Shown piece after piece: positions 45,528-55,434 of a stretch of DNA of 64,000 nucleotides. The translations under genes and the position numbers were made by a program. Where the stretch lies: the NCBI RefSeq assembly GCF_000092065.1, contig NC_009359.1, positions 248,001 to 312,000 on the forward strand, written 5' to 3'. The stretch comes from Ostreococcus lucimarinus CCE9901. Taxonomy: Eukaryota; Chlorophyta; Mamiellophyceae; Mamiellales; Bathycoccaceae. The notes under the pieces were generated by a model that worked only from the letters and a program-made list of their open reading frames with translations, searched no databases and was not told where the DNA came from. Position 1 is the stretch's first letter. Every line of letters begins with the position of its first letter.

Positions 45528-46100
45528 ATGGGCGAGAATCTCTCGCCCGAAACCGTCAATAGCATCATGCGTCAACTGAAAGATTTGATGCAGAGCCCCG
45601 CGGAGGGGATCAGGGTGCGAGTGAACGAGGAGAACGTGACGGATGTCTTCGCCGAGCTCGACGGTCCCGCGGACACGCCGTTCGAAGGCGGGACGTTTAA
45701 GATGAAGCTCGCGCTGCCGGCGGATTACCCGAACAATCCGCCGAAGGGATTCTTTACGACAAAAATATTTCATCCGAATATTCGTCAGCCGAGCGGGGAG
45801 ATTTGTGTGAACACGCTCAAGCGTGACTGGCAACCGACGCACGGACTGCGGCACATATTGATGGTGATTCGATGCTTGCTCATAGAACCGTTTCCGGAGA
45901 GCGCTCTGAACGAAGAGGCTGGAAAGCTTTTACTCGAGGATTACGAAGAGTATTTTAGGCGCGCGAAGATGTACACCAATATTCACGCCAAACCCGAAAC
46001 GGGCAAGGCGGAGGACGCGGCGAGCGCGTCGGCGGCGAGCGGCGGGGAGAAGAAGTTGGACAAAAAGAAGGACAAGAAGAAGAGCTTGCGCCGTCTTTAG
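45528..46100 (+). CDS. UBE2S: Ubiquitin-conjugating enzyme E2 S (UBE2S)
   Basis: This 190-aa E2 has the UBC core with catalytic Cys93 in SGEICVNTLKRDW. The N-terminus is ENLSPETVNSIMRQLKDLMQ and ADTPFEGGTFKMKLALPADY follows, as in UBE2S/AtUBC22. After the core (RRAKMYTNIHA) comes a Lys-rich tail ending KKKSLRRL. Human UBE2S also ends in LRRL, the element that docks on the anaphase-promoting complex (APC/C), where UBE2S extends Lys11-linked ubiquitin chains. So an APC/C role in mitotic exit is likely. The ATG at 45528 is selected by homology; upstream open codons start with non-ATG. It is transcribed in the same direction as SEC11, 264 bp downstream. Confidence 0.93.
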   Translation: MGENLSPETVNSIMRQLKDLMQSPAEGIRVRVNEENVTDVFAELDGPADTPFEGGTFKMKLALPADYPNNPPKGFFTTKIFHPNIRQPSGEICVNTLKRDWQPTHGLRHILMVIRCLLIEPFPESALNEEAGKLLLEDYEEYFRRAKMYTNIHAKPETGKAEDAASASAASGGEKKLDKKKDKKKSLRRL

Positions 46101-46236
46101 CAAAAGCGTATCGCGCGCGCGGTAGCAGATGAATGAACGTCGTTGTTGTGAGCGAAGCTTTGATTACAACGAATAAAAATTGCGTTCCGTCGCTCACCTT
46201 TCTTCTATCTGATGTATCGTTAAGTCATCCGTCGCG

Positions 46237-47196
46237 TTAGTTGAGCTTCGCATCCTGCGTGTCGCCGGTGAATCGCGCAGAAGACGAACCGTCGTTACCG
46301 TCGTTACCCCACGCCACGTAATCCTTCTTCGTCTTGAGCTTTTCCGTGAACGACCCCTCGATCTTCAAGCCGGCGTCGTCGCCGCCGATGACGATGTCGA
46401 TGACTCCGTACTGCTTCGCCTCGAGCGGCGACATGTAGCGATCGCGATCGGTGTCTTCGTCTATCGTCTTAACGTCTTGTCCGGTGTGGAACGCCATGAG
46501 TCTGTTCAAGTTGGCCTTGTGGTGCATGATTTCCTTCGCTTGGATTTCGATGTCCACGGCGCTCCCTTGCGCCCCGCCGAGCGGCTGGTGAATCATGATG
46601 CGCGCGTTCGGCATCGACATGCGGCGACCCTTCTCCCCGCTCGCGAGCAAGAACGCCCCCATGGACGCCGCGAGTCCAAGGCACACCGTGCTCACGGGCG
46701 CTCGGCAAAACTGCATCGCGTCGTAAATCCCCATCCCCGCCGTCACGCTCCCTCCCGGAGAGTTGATGAAGAGTTTAATCTCCTTCGTCGGATCTTGCTG
46801 ATCGAGCAGCAGCAACTGCGAGATCACCGCATCGGCGTTAAAATCATCGACCTGCGAGCCGAGAAACACGATTCGGTTCCTCAGCAAGCTATCGAACGGC
46901 GACCCGCTTTGGTCTCGCGGCACCACCGGCCCCGCGCGCGCGCCCGGCGCCCCGCTCGCGTTCACCGCGTCGTAAATCTCTCTCTGCGCCTCGTTCACGC
47001 CGTCGACGTGCGCGATTTCGTTCGGGTTCTCGTAGAACGCTCCTCCCGCGCGCGCGACGCGCGTCGCGCGTCCGCGCCCGTCCGCGCGCCGCGCGCGCGA
47101 TAAACCTAGCCTCGATCGCGTCGCCCGCGTCGTCGCGTCGCGTCGCGTCGCGCTTCCGCGCGGCGCCGTCGTCGTCGCGCGCGTCACGAGTCCCAT
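46237..47196 (-). CDS. CLPP: ATP-dependent Clp protease proteolytic subunit, organelle-targeted (nuclear ClpP)
   Basis: This 319-aa protein has an Arg/Ala-rich transit peptide of about 50 residues, then the ClpP fold: [36 protein letters not shown], catalytic Ser178 in [10 protein letters not shown], catalytic His203 in [14 protein letters not shown], and the Asp region [17 protein letters not shown]. All three catalytic residues are present, so this is an active ClpP, not a ClpR. The C-terminal 50 residues ([15 protein letters not shown]...) extend beyond bacterial ClpP. It forms the proteolytic chamber with ClpC/ClpX in the stroma or matrix. Plastid location is likely by leader composition but not certain. 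It is divergent from leucyl aminopeptidase over 170 bp. Confidence 0.93.
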   Translation of the reverse strand: MGLVTRATTTAPRGSATRRDATTRATRSRLGLSRARRADGRGRATRVARAGGAFYENPNEIAHVDGVNEAQREIYDAVNASGAPGARAGPVVPRDQSGSPFDSLLRNRIVFLGSQVDDFNADAVISQLLLLDQQDPTKEIKLFINSPGGSVTAGMGIYDAMQFCRAPVSTVCLGLAASMGAFLLASGEKGRRMSMPNARIMIHQPLGGAQGSAVDIEIQAKEIMHHKANLNRLMAFHTGQDVKTIDEDTDRDRYMSPLEAKQYGVIDIVIGGDDAGLKIEGSFTEKLKTKKDYVAWGNDGNDGSSSARFTGDTQDAKLN

Positions 47197-47291
47197 CGTG
47201 CGTTCGCTCGCGTCGTCGGTCGCGTCGCGCGCGTGTGCGGCGCGCGCGCGGTCGACGCGCCGCGCGCGCGGGCGCGCGCCTGGTCGGTCGG

Positions 47292-47310
47292 TATGCGCAA
47301 ACAGTGCGGG
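47292..47310 (+). promoter_or_regulatory. GCRAACAGT motif upstream of leucyl aminopeptidase
   Basis: TATGCGCAAACAGTGCGGG, ending 56 bp before the LAP start codon, in the shared LAP/ClpP promoter. It is identical over 18 nt to the copy in the RRM/WW intron (minus strand). Confidence 0.4.
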
Positions 47311-47366
47311 TGCGTTTTTCGACGCGTCCCGACGTCCCGACGGCCGCGCGGCGTCGGCACACCGCG

Positions 47367-49049
47367 ATGCGAAGCGTCGCGCGCGCGTTGAAGTGCGCGC
47401 GCGCGACGCGAGGCGCGACGACCGCGACGATCGCGACGACCGCGCGCGCGCCGGTCGACGGACGACGACGCGGGACGACGAGACGCGCGGGACGCGTCGA
47501 CGCGGGACGACGACGCGGGACGCGCGCGATGGCGGTGAGCGGACGCGCGCACGCGCCGGCGAACGCGGACCCGATGGCGGGCGTCGACGTCGCGGCGAAC
47601 GGGACGGCGTGGCGAGACGCGGCGGTGGACGTGGTGGTGTGGGCGGTGCGAGAGGAGGACGTCGGCGCGGAGACGGGGGCGCTGGAGTGCGACGCGCTGC
47701 GGGCGTTCGACGCGGCGTCGGGGGGGGCGGTGCGAGCGATGATCGAGGAGGGAGAGTTTAAGGGAAAGGTTGGGACGTCCGCGTTCTCGAGGGCGATCGC
47801 GGGGACGGCGAAACACGTCGGCGTGGTCGGCGTGGGGAAGAGGGGGGAGGCGACGACGAGCGCGATGTTGACGCTGGGATCCGCGGCGGCGGCGCAAGCG
47901 CAAAAGAGCAAGTGCAAGACGCTCGGGATTAAGGGTGCGGACGGATTCGAAAACGCGGTCGCGGCTGGGGCGTACTTGGGCGCGACGGAGGATCAGAGGT
48001 TTAAGTCCAAGCCGCAGGCGAAGACGCTCGAATCCGTGTCGTTGTTGGACGTCTCCGCGGATGTCTCCGAGGGTAAGGCGCGCGCGGTGGGCGTGCAGTT
48101 GACCAAAGATCTCGTCGCCGCACCGCCGAACGTGGTGACGCCGACCGCGATGGCGGAAGTCGCCAAGTCCATCGCCGCCGCGCATCCGGATTGCATGAGC
48201 GTGAAAATTTTGGAAAAGGCTGATTGCGAAAAGCTGGGCATGGGATCCTTCTTGGGCGTCTCCGAAGCCTCGGACGAACCGCCGAAGTTTATCCACCTCA
48301 CGTACAAGGGTGCTGGGAGCGACTTGAAGAAAGTGGCTGTCGTCGGTAAGGGGCTGACGTTTGACTCCGGCGGCTACAACTTGAAGGCGGGCGCGGGGTC
48401 GATGATTGAGATGATGAAGTTTGACATGGGCGGTTCCGGAGCCACGCTCGGCGCCGCGAAAATCATCGCGCAGACGAAGCCAGCGGGCGTCGAATGTCAC
48501 TTCATCATCGCGTCGTGCGAAAACATGATCGGTTCTCGCGGCTTGCGCCCTGGCGACATCTTAACCGCGTCCAACGGCAAGACCATCGAGGTGAACAACA
48601 CCGACGCTGAAGGTCGTCTGACGCTCGCCGACGCCTTGGTGTACGCCGACAAGACGTGCGGTGCGACCGCCATCGTTGACTGCGCCACTCTCACCGGCGC
48701 CATCATCGTCGCGCTCGGCAACGACATCGCCGGTCTCTTTTCCCCGAAGGACGCCGCCGCCAAGCGCGTCGAAGACGCCGCCAAGGCGGCGGGAGAAGAT
48801 CTCTGGCGTATGCCCATGCCCGATTCCATGTGGTCTATCATGAAATCTGAAATCGCCGACATGAAGAACACCGGCTCTCGCGGCGGCGGTTCCATCACCG
48901 CCGCGCTCTTCTTGAAGCAATTCGTCGACGAGAGCGTCGAGTGGAGCCACGTGGATTTGGCCGGACCGGTGTGGGACGACAAGAAGGGCGGTGCCACCGG
49001 TTACGGCGCAGCGCTTTTCGCCGCGTGGGTGTCGTCCTTTAAGAAGTAA
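47367..49049 (+). CDS. LAP: Leucyl aminopeptidase, M17 family, probably plastid
   Basis: This 560-aa metallopeptidase has a transit peptide of about 55 residues. The M17 catalytic domain has [20 protein letters not shown], then [13 protein letters not shown] with metal ligands, [15 protein letters not shown], and the family signature [14 protein letters not shown] near residue 411. The end is [20 protein letters not shown]. All two-metal ligand positions appear intact. It removes N-terminal Leu and other residues and completes degradation of peptides made by proteases such as Clp, encoded by the divergent neighbour. M17 enzymes work as hexamers. The ATG at 47367 is the first in frame after the promoter motif at 47292-47310. 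Confidence 0.95.
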   Translation: MRSVARALKCARATRGATTATIATTARAPVDGRRRGTTRRAGRVDAGRRRGTRAMAVSGRAHAPANADPMAGVDVAANGTAWRDAAVDVVVWAVREEDVGAETGALECDALRAFDAASGGAVRAMIEEGEFKGKVGTSAFSRAIAGTAKHVGVVGVGKRGEATTSAMLTLGSAAAAQAQKSKCKTLGIKGADGFENAVAAGAYLGATEDQRFKSKPQAKTLESVSLLDVSADVSEGKARAVGVQLTKDLVAAPPNVVTPTAMAEVAKSIAAAHPDCMSVKILEKADCEKLGMGSFLGVSEASDEPPKFIHLTYKGAGSDLKKVAVVGKGLTFDSGGYNLKAGAGSMIEMMKFDMGGSGATLGAAKIIAQTKPAGVECHFIIASCENMIGSRGLRPGDILTASNGKTIEVNNTDAEGRLTLADALVYADKTCGATAIVDCATLTGAIIVALGNDIAGLFSPKDAAAKRVEDAAKAAGEDLWRMPMPDSMWSIMKSEIADMKNTGSRGGGSITAALFLKQFVDESVEWSHVDLAGPVWDDKKGGATGYGAALFAAWVSSFKK

Positions 49050-49137
49050 GTGATTCCTTTAATTAAACTGTCCAACCATAAAAATTTAACGCGTCGCCGA
49101 ATAGTCTTTTCTGCATCAGAGCGCGACGTTCGCCGTC

Positions 49138-50571
49138 ATGCGTCGCGCGACGTCGACCGCGAGCGCGCGGCTGCTGGTTCTGACGTTCTTCGCGATCGCG
49201 TCGAGCGTCGCCGTCGCCGCCGCGGCGTCGTACGAGACGCGCTCGACGCGCGCGCCGCGACGCGCGTCCAGCTCGTCCCAGTCCGCCGCGCCGCGTTTCC
49301 GCGCCTACACGTGGGGAATCGGCGGCGAGCGCGTCGGGCGACCGTCCAACCCCTCGAGCTTGCCTCCCGCGCGCGTTGAATTGGACGAGAGCGCGGGAGA
49401 CGTCGTCGCGATCGCGGCGAGCGGACACACCGCCGTGGTCGTCGAGCGCGGGTGGTTGTACACCGCGGGGCGAAACGCGTCGAGCGGTGGTGGCGGTCGG
49501 GGATCGCCCCCGATCGAAGATAGCGGACAGCTCGGTCGCGGTGGTAGTTCGGGGGCGATGGAGCGCGTGATCGGGGCGCTGAGCGATGAGGTGGTCACGA
49601 GCGTGGCGTGCGGACGATATCACACCGTGGTGTCGACGGAGAGCGGCGCGGTGTATTCGTTCGGGTTGAACGACGCGGGGCAGCTCGGGACGGCTGGAGT
49701 GATGGGTAAATTACCGATAAATGGGGTGACGTGTGATAGCGGTGGGAACTGCGATGGGCTCGAGCGAGCGAGCAAGGTTGAGGCGAAGGAGGGCTCGTCG
49801 TGCTTCGGCGGCTCGTCGTGTAGAATCGGGACGCCGCGTCGCGTGCGGTTTTCGAGCCACACGGTGGAGGTTAGGAGCGTTGCCGCAGGCAGGTACTCGA
49901 GCGCGGCGATAGCGAGCGATGGGACTGTGTACGTGTGGGGATTGAATTCTTGCGGCGATAGCGAAATAGGCCGCGACGAGTTACTCGCCGACGCGAGCGT
50001 CGCGGCGGTTCCGCGAGTAGTCAACGGCATCACCGACGTGACGCAGGTAGATATCGGGTACACGAATATGATTTTTCTGACGAGCTCGGGACGAGTGGTG
50101 ACGTGCGACACCGGATTTACCGGGTATGCGCAAGTGCAAGCGAACGCGGATGTGAGCTTGCGGCAGCACATCACGTTTGCGGACGCGCCATCGACGCAGC
50201 GTGCCTTCGACGTCGCCGCTGGACGCTGTCACTACGTCGTTGCCACGGAAGGTGGCGGCCTGTACACGTGGGGCTGCGACGGTGCCTGGCTAGGCCGCGA
50301 CGGCGATCCACTCAAACCAGCTCAAGTCGGCGGCGACTTGGCGTCTCGCGCCGCCGTCTCAGTCGCCGCGGGCGAATACTTCACCCTCGTCGCCACCGTC
50401 GACGGCGAAGTGTATGGTATGGGTGCCGCCGGTAACGGTCAACTGGGCGTCCAAGCGTCGAACTCCGGGCACAACTCCCCCATCCGCGTGAACGTCGGCG
50501 ACGCCGTGGGCACCCTCGCCGTCGCCGCGGGATACCAACACTCGGTCGCCATCGTTCGGTCCTCCGACTAG
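49138..50571 (+). CDS. Secreted or lumenal RCC1-repeat protein
   Basis: This 477-aa protein has an N-terminal signal peptide (LLVLTFFAIASSVAVAAAAS) and then RCC1-type beta-propeller blades: YTWGIGGERVG, TAVVVERGWLYTAGRN, CGRYHTVVSTESGAVYSFG, AAGRYSSAAIASDGTVYVWG, AAGRCHYVVATEGGGLYTWG, AAGEYFTLVATVDGEVYGMG and AAGYQHSVAIV. About six or seven blades are visible. A disulfide-prone insert sits in the middle (CDSGGNCDGL and CFGGSSCRIG). RCC1 itself is nuclear, but this copy would enter the secretory route, so a role as Ran GEF is unlikely. It may be a protein-interaction or lectin-like propeller. The gene follows LAP with an 88-bp gap in the same direction. Confidence 0.82.
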   Translation: MRRATSTASARLLVLTFFAIASSVAVAAAASYETRSTRAPRRASSSSQSAAPRFRAYTWGIGGERVGRPSNPSSLPPARVELDESAGDVVAIAASGHTAVVVERGWLYTAGRNASSGGGGRGSPPIEDSGQLGRGGSSGAMERVIGALSDEVVTSVACGRYHTVVSTESGAVYSFGLNDAGQLGTAGVMGKLPINGVTCDSGGNCDGLERASKVEAKEGSSCFGGSSCRIGTPRRVRFSSHTVEVRSVAAGRYSSAAIASDGTVYVWGLNSCGDSEIGRDELLADASVAAVPRVVNGITDVTQVDIGYTNMIFLTSSGRVVTCDTGFTGYAQVQANADVSLRQHITFADAPSTQRAFDVAAGRCHYVVATEGGGLYTWGCDGAWLGRDGDPLKPAQVGGDLASRAAVSVAAGEYFTLVATVDGEVYGMGAAGNGQLGVQASNSGHNSPIRVNVGDAVGTLAVAAGYQHSVAIVRSSD

Positions 50572-50785
50572 CGGCGCTGTACATCACACTCCATTCATGA
50601 TTTCTTTACGTTTCCTCGCGTTTTACGCGTTTTCGCGCCCTTCGTCGCCCTTCGTCGTCGCCGTCGTTTCGGCGAACCACGACCGTTAATTAATTCCCGA
50701 GATACGCGCGCGCCATTCCGCGCCGCCCCGCGCGTGCGCGCCGCCTTCCCGCGCCCACGGGCGAAAACTGACGCACGCGGACGCG

Positions 50786-51100
50786 ATGAAGTCTCCGCCG
50801 AAGCTCCCGACGCTGCAGCGCGCGTCGACGAGCGCTAAAGTCCCGACTCTGGTCGTCTCGAATTCAAACGCCAAGCCGTTCGCGTATTACCTCTCCGAGG
50901 CGCAGACGATGCTGAAAACCCACGGCAAAGTGCGCCTGTCGGGCGTCGGGAACGCGACGCAGCACGCGCTGGTCGTGAGCGAGGTGCTGAGCGCGCGAGG
51001 GATCGGAAGGGTGACCGCGGTGCGCACGGGGACGGTGGCCAAGGAGGAACTCGCGGACGAGCACGCGGCCAAGATCGAAGTCACGATCAACGGCGCGTGA
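50786..51100 (+). CDS. Alba-domain DNA/RNA-binding protein
   Basis: This 104-aa protein is one Alba domain. It begins PTLVVSNSNAKPFAYYLSEA, then KTHGKVRLSGVGNATQHALV, ILSARG-type VSEVLSARGIGRVTAVRTG, and ends AAKIEVTINGA. Eukaryotic Alba proteins of this size bind RNA (RNase P/MRP Rpp20/25-like) or DNA and act in translation control and RNA processing. It lacks an RGG tail. The start is the ATG at 50786. The stop is 72 bp from the ADAT2 stop, tail to tail. Confidence 0.85.
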   Translation: MKSPPKLPTLQRASTSAKVPTLVVSNSNAKPFAYYLSEAQTMLKTHGKVRLSGVGNATQHALVVSEVLSARGIGRVTAVRTGTVAKEELADEHAAKIEVTINGA

Positions 51101-51172
51101 TCGCTCGCGCGGCACGCTGTACGCTAGCTAACTATTATGATGGTACAATACGATAAGATGTGGTGTATTCCG

Positions 51173-51739
51173 TCACGTCGACGCGCGCGGCGGAAACTCG
51201 CGAAGCGCGCGCCGCGGCGTCGGCGCCTTTGGATTCCCTCTGACGTAAAATTCCTGAAACATCTCGATCGCCTCGCGCTCGAACAACCCACCGCGAGCGT
51301 CGTACGGCTTCCCCACGCCTCCCGCCCCCCCGCACGCGCCGCATCCGCGCGCGTGCGCGTCGAGCACGGTGCCCGCGCCGCCGAATTTGTCGTTCGCGCA
51401 CCCGTACACCACCTCGCGCACGCCCAGCGCGCTCATCGCGCCCGCGCACATCACGCACGGCTCGCACGTCACGTACAGCGTGACGTCCTCGAATCGACAC
51501 GCCGCGCGATCGCCGCCGTGCGCGTCGAGGAGCGCGTCGACGGCCTCGAACTCCGCGTGTCGCGTTCCGTTGCGCGTTCGATTCGTCGCGTTGCGCCCGA
51601 CGGCGACGATCTCGCCGTCGCGCGCGAGCGCGCACCCGCACGGGACCTCCCACTCGTCCAGCGCGAGCCGCGCCTGCGCCAGGGCGACGCGCATGCGCGC
51701 GCGCTCGGCGTCGGTGAATTCGCGCGACGCGCGTCGCAT
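51173..51739 (-). CDS. ADAT2: tRNA adenosine deaminase subunit ADAT2/TadA-like
   Basis: This 188-aa zinc deaminase converts adenosine 34 to inosine in tRNA anticodons. The zinc/catalytic motif is RHAEFEAV (His61, Glu63) and PCVMC (TCEPCVMCAGAM, Cys95 and Cys98). The frame from EVPCGCALARDGEIVAVGRN to HAEFE and GANDKFG-like CANDKFGGAGTVLD follows ADAT2. The C-terminus FEREAIEMFQEFYVRGNPKA is typical of the cytosolic/nuclear eukaryotic subunit, which pairs with ADAT3. There is no transit peptide, so a plastid TadA is less likely. The ATG at 51739 is the only suitable Met. It is divergent from the GYF gene over 81 bp that contain CG repeats. Confidence 0.88.
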   Translation of the reverse strand: MRRASREFTDAERARMRVALAQARLALDEWEVPCGCALARDGEIVAVGRNATNRTRNGTRHAEFEAVDALLDAHGGDRAACRFEDVTLYVTCEPCVMCAGAMSALGVREVVYGCANDKFGGAGTVLDAHARGCGACGGAGGVGKPYDARGGLFEREAIEMFQEFYVRGNPKAPTPRRALREFPPRAST

Positions 51740-51820
51740 CCGCGCGACGCGCGAAGTGGCGACACCGCGACGCGCGCGAGCCGACGCGCGCGCGCGAGCC
51801 GACGCGCGCGCGCGAGGACG

Positions 51821-52540
51821 ATGATGTATCACTACGTCGACCCGCAGGGGCGCGAGCAGGGGCCGTTCGCGTACGCGCACCTCGCGAAGTGGTTCAAGGC
51901 GGGGTACCTGCGACCAAACTTGGGATGTCGACGACAGGACGAGACGACGTACGCGCGCACGGTGACGCAGGCGCTGCTGGAGGACGGCGCGATGCACGGA
52001 GTGCCGGAACACATGCTCGGGGAGGTGGTGCGACCGACGACGGCGGCGCGGACGGGTGGGGGGGGGGCGACGACGGTGAACGTGCCGCCGCCGCCGGCGA
52101 CGACGGCGACGACGAGCGTCGGAAGGTCGGAGGAAGACGTCGCGGAGTGCATGGAACGTCTGATGATGGTGTTGGATCACGTGCTGGCGATCGTCCTCGA
52201 GGGAGGGCTGCGCGCGGAGTTCGGGGAGGTGTGGATGGATATGTTGCACACGCCGCCGCCGTGGACGCTGGAGACGACGCTGCGCGAGCTCAAGGCGAAT
52301 TGGGGGTCGTTGTTCTCCACGCAGCCGCGACGAATGCGAGAAATTGAGGTTTTGCTCGATGCGGCGATTCGACAGCGCAAGAATCAGCCCATCGCGGCCG
52401 GTGGGTTGGCAAGGGACGTTTCGAGCGCGGCGGTGGCGTTGTTAAACGCGTGCCCGAAGACGTTTCCGCCGGAAGTCATCGAACATCTCAGGGTGGCGTG
52501 GGAGGAGTGCGAGAAGATACGCGCGCACCTTCACGCGTGA
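51821..52540 (+). CDS. GYF-domain protein
   Basis: This 239-aa protein begins at once with a GYF-type domain: MYHYVDPQGREQGPFAYAHL, then AKWFKAGYLRPNLGCRRQDE. The pattern Y-x-D-P-x-G-x-x-x-G-P-F with W and GYL/GYF is the Pro-rich-peptide binder of CD2BP2, GIGYF and plant GYF proteins. A Pro/Thr/Ala-rich linker (VNVPPPPATTATT) precedes a helical C-terminal region with CMERLMMVLDHVLAIVLEGG, ANWGSLFSTQP and a Glu-rich end. The linker is itself a possible GYF ligand. Roles in splicing (CD2BP2-like) or translation repression (GIGYF-like) are possible; the short length fits neither well. The first of two adjacent ATGs (51821) is used. Confidence 0.82.
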   Translation: MMYHYVDPQGREQGPFAYAHLAKWFKAGYLRPNLGCRRQDETTYARTVTQALLEDGAMHGVPEHMLGEVVRPTTAARTGGGGATTVNVPPPPATTATTSVGRSEEDVAECMERLMMVLDHVLAIVLEGGLRAEFGEVWMDMLHTPPPWTLETTLRELKANWGSLFSTQPRRMREIEVLLDAAIRQRKNQPIAAGGLARDVSSAAVALLNACPKTFPPEVIEHLRVAWEECEKIRAHLHA

Positions 52541-52605
52541 GTCGCGACGCGCGTTCGATTCGTCGAGGACTAGATTGTGAAATACTCATTCGTTTCTAGA
52601 GAGTA

Positions 52606-53508
52606 CTACATCGTCGCGAGCTGCCGTCCTAGTCGCGCGCACCCTCGCTTGAGCGGAGACGCGATTCTATTTCTTCTAAAGCAAGCACCCCGCGTCGAGC
52701 GATGCATCGCCGTCGCTCTCGTCGCCGTCGCTGTGGTCGCTCCGCGCGCCGCCGAAGCTTGGACGTCGAGCGACGACGGTTTGTGAATACCGCAACGCTC
52801 GACGGTGATGCGCTGAAACGTCTCGCCCTCCTGCCTCGCGTCGCCGAGCTTTTGGAGAGCGTAAACGATATCGTACCCTTCGATGACCTGTCCGAACGCC
52901 ACGTGACGATTATCGAGCTGCGGCTTCGCGTCGAGCGTGAGCATGAACTGCGAGCCGTTGCGACCCGGCTCGCCGCCGCCGTCGTTGTGCATCGTCAACA
53001 CCCCTGGACCGCCGTGCTTGAGATTGAAATTTTCATCATCAAAGTACGCGCCGTAAATGCTCTGCCCCCCGGGCAACGCGTCCGGCAACAAGTTTGCGAA
53101 ATCGAAGAAATCCGGGTCCTCGGCGTTGTAAATCACCTCGTCCAGCTTCGTAAAGTCCCCGCCCACGATCCAATTCGACGGATACACCTTGAACATCGTC
53201 CCCGCGTAGCACCCATACTCGCACAATTGCGCGAAGTTCTTCGCCGTGATCGGGGCGACGTCTTCCTTGACCTCGAACACCACCCTCCCGAGGTAGTAGC
53301 CGCCCGCGCGCAGCTCGAGGAAGCACTGCGGATTGGCGTCGTTGATCGCGTACGGCGGCGCGTACGGCACGGGCACGATCTTCAGCGGTTCCGCGCGGCT
53401 CACTCGGGTCTCCCACTTCACCGCGTAGACGCCGCCGGGGGCGAGCGGGAGGATGGATGGGATGTCTTTCTTCTCGGCGTCGTCGGGGACGTCGTCGGGC
53501 GTCGACAT
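52606..53508 (-). CDS. Cyclophilin-type peptidyl-prolyl isomerase with divergent active site
   Basis: This 300-aa protein has a cyclophilin barrel at about 55-240: PQCFLELRAGGYYLGRVVFE, PITAKNFAQLCEYGCYAGTM, then FKVYPSNWIVGGDFT, GGPGVLTMHNDGGGEPGRNG, SQFMLTL and HVAFGQVIEGYDIV. The canonical catalytic stretch 'FHRIIPxFMxQGGDFT' is changed: the catalytic Arg position reads Lys, Phe60/Met61 read Asn/Trp and the Gln before GGDF reads Val. Gln and Phe in SQF are kept. So isomerase activity and cyclosporin binding may be weak or absent. The N-terminal 50 residues are acidic without a transit peptide. The C-terminal 55 residues are Arg/Ala/Thr-rich and unlike the family, and could be partly wrong if an intron lies near the end. 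Confidence 0.8.
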   Translation of the reverse strand: MSTPDDVPDDAEKKDIPSILPLAPGGVYAVKWETRVSRAEPLKIVPVPYAPPYAINDANPQCFLELRAGGYYLGRVVFEVKEDVAPITAKNFAQLCEYGCYAGTMFKVYPSNWIVGGDFTKLDEVIYNAEDPDFFDFANLLPDALPGGQSIYGAYFDDENFNLKHGGPGVLTMHNDGGGEPGRNGSQFMLTLDAKPQLDNRHVAFGQVIEGYDIVYALQKLGDARQEGETFQRITVERCGIHKPSSLDVQASAARGATTATATRATAMHRSTRGACFRRNRIASPLKRGCARLGRQLATM

Positions 53509-53781
53509 GGCGCGGGCGACGCGACGCGCGCGATCGGAGCGTCGCGAGGAAGGCGCTCGACGCGCGGGGTGGGCGCGCGTGGATGAACGCGGTGTGAGGA
53601 CGACGCGCGGGGCGGTGTGACGAGGAGTCGCAAAGATTACGTGGATAGCGCCGCCGGCGGACGGCGCCGAACGCGAAGGGCGCGAGAGGATCGTTGTTAT
53701 TTCGATGCAAAGAATTCGTTCAATCAATCGTGCTAGTCGATACTAATCATCATCGTCGTCTTTGAAGCGCTCGCCTCGCGC

Positions 53782-55434
53782 TCAGCGCAAGTCCACGCTC
53801 GACGCGTTCGGGATGCAGTGGGTGTGTAAAATTTCCTTCGTGGATTTTTTCGCCGCCTTGGTCTCGAGCACGATTTGTATCGATTGATCGAGCTCGATTT
53901 TCAAGTACTCGTGCTTGCAGCCTTCGACGATTTTCACGAGTTCGCGCAAGTTTCTCACGGATTTACCGTTCACGCCGCACACGACGACGTTGACGATGTC
54001 TTCATAGCCAATGTTGATGTCCGAGTTGAGCACTTGACTCACGACGACGACTTGATCGTCTGGCTTCTCCTTGTGCCCGTGCATCATCTTCGTCAGTAAA
54101 CGCAGCGGAGCGTCGTAATCGTAATCTTTACCGTATTCCGATCGCAAGTACGGCACACACACCACGGTGAAGACGATGCCCGCGCAAATGTAATACGACG
54201 GAGGCTTGCCCTCGATGTGCACCGGAACGAGGCGGTCGTGCGGCGTCAACGAAATGTCGAAATTCATCATCTTGCCATCGCGTAGGACGGTGACCGCAGC
54301 ACTATCGCCGACGTACTTGCGAGAGACTAAATAAGAAAAGTTAATGCGCTCGCCCGTTCTAAAAACCACGGTGCCGTCGGAAGCGACGTCGACGCCGTCG
54401 AATTTCATCAACACATCGCCGCGTTTCAACACCTTGGCAGCCGGCGCGAGAGGCGATAGACGTCGAAGCAAGACGCCGTTGTGCGCGGGTTTCATCCCGA
54501 GACTCTTCCGAAGCGATGGGTTCTCCAAGCGCTGGAACTCGCACTGCAGCGCCGGGAAACCGTTGTACACGCCCGTCCTCTTGAAGTCGCTAATAAAATG
54601 GTCGACGACGGGCGTCGGTATGATGTAGCCGATTCCTTCGGTGTCCGAGTCCTTGAGCGATTGAAACGCCACACCCACGCACTGCCCTTCGCGCCCGAAC
54701 GCCGGACCCCCGCTGTTGCCAGAATTGATAGCCGCGTCGATTTGCACCCCCAAAAGCTCCGTCGCGCCGTGCGAATACGACGTCACCTCTATCCGACTAA
54801 CCACCCCACTCGTGACGCTAATCGCGATCCCACCCACCGGATACCCAACCACAGTGACGCTGTCTTGCAAGCGAGGCAACACGCCGAACTTCACCGGCGC
54901 CACGCCCTCGAAAAACTCCTTCTCCTCCACCGTCAACAGCGCCAAGTCGCACTCCACGCCGATGGTCAACACCTTGGCCACGTACTTTTTATCGCTCCCG
55001 CGCTTCTTCAGCTTCACCTGCGTGTGATGTTCCACGCTGTGCGCGTTCGTCAGCACCATATTCCCCTCTATGACGAACCCCGTGCTCGTGCTCGAGCTCT
55101 GTCGCTTTCGCTGCCACGGCAGGCTCCAGTTCGGCTCGGTGTGCGTCGCGAACACCTTCACCACCGCGTCCAGCGGGTACTGCGGCGCGTCCTCGTCGTC
55201 GCTCGCCCATCCATCGACGTCCCCAAAGTAATCCACCGCGTCCTCCGACGACCGTCCGCTCGCCGGCGCCTCCGTCGCGTCCGTCTCGTCGTCCTCGTCC
55301 GCGTCTCGCGCGCCGCCTCGCCTTCGTCGCGTCGTCTCCTCCTTCACCGGCGTCTCCCCTCGCGCGCGCTTCGACGCGCGCGCCGGCGCCTTCGTCGCGC
55401 GCGTCTTTCCCGCGCGCTTCGTCGCGCGCGTCAT
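53782..55434 (-). CDS. DEG9: DEG9-type HtrA serine protease, probably nuclear
   Basis: This 550-aa protein has a basic N-terminus ([20 protein letters not shown]) then acidic residues, as for a nuclear protein. The trypsin-like domain starts [20 protein letters not shown]. The catalytic triad is His132 ([10 protein letters not shown]), Asp163 (ECDLALL) and Ser241 ([12 protein letters not shown]). PDZ-type domains follow ([20 protein letters not shown], then [20 protein letters not shown]). Sequence order follows Arabidopsis DEG9, including the [19 protein letters not shown] and [10 protein letters not shown] ends. Arabidopsis DEG9 is nuclear and degrades a cytokinin response regulator. No transit peptide is visible. 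The ATG at 55434 is chosen by family alignment; the frame extends to 56304 through Arg/Ser-rich sequence overlapping the next gene. Confidence 0.92.
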   Translation of the reverse strand: MTRATKRAGKTRATKAPARASKRARGETPVKEETTRRRRGGARDADEDDETDATEAPASGRSSEDAVDYFGDVDGWASDDEDAPQYPLDAVVKVFATHTEPNWSLPWQRKRQSSSTSTGFVIEGNMVLTNAHSVEHHTQVKLKKRGSDKKYVAKVLTIGVECDLALLTVEEKEFFEGVAPVKFGVLPRLQDSVTVVGYPVGGIAISVTSGVVSRIEVTSYSHGATELLGVQIDAAINSGNSGGPAFGREGQCVGVAFQSLKDSDTEGIGYIIPTPVVDHFISDFKRTGVYNGFPALQCEFQRLENPSLRKSLGMKPAHNGVLLRRLSPLAPAAKVLKRGDVLMKFDGVDVASDGTVVFRTGERINFSYLVSRKYVGDSAAVTVLRDGKMMNFDISLTPHDRLVPVHIEGKPPSYYICAGIVFTVVCVPYLRSEYGKDYDYDAPLRLLTKMMHGHKEKPDDQVVVVSQVLNSDINIGYEDIVNVVVCGVNGKSVRNLRELVKIVEGCKHEYLKIELDQSIQIVLETKAAKKSTKEILHTHCIPNASSVDLR

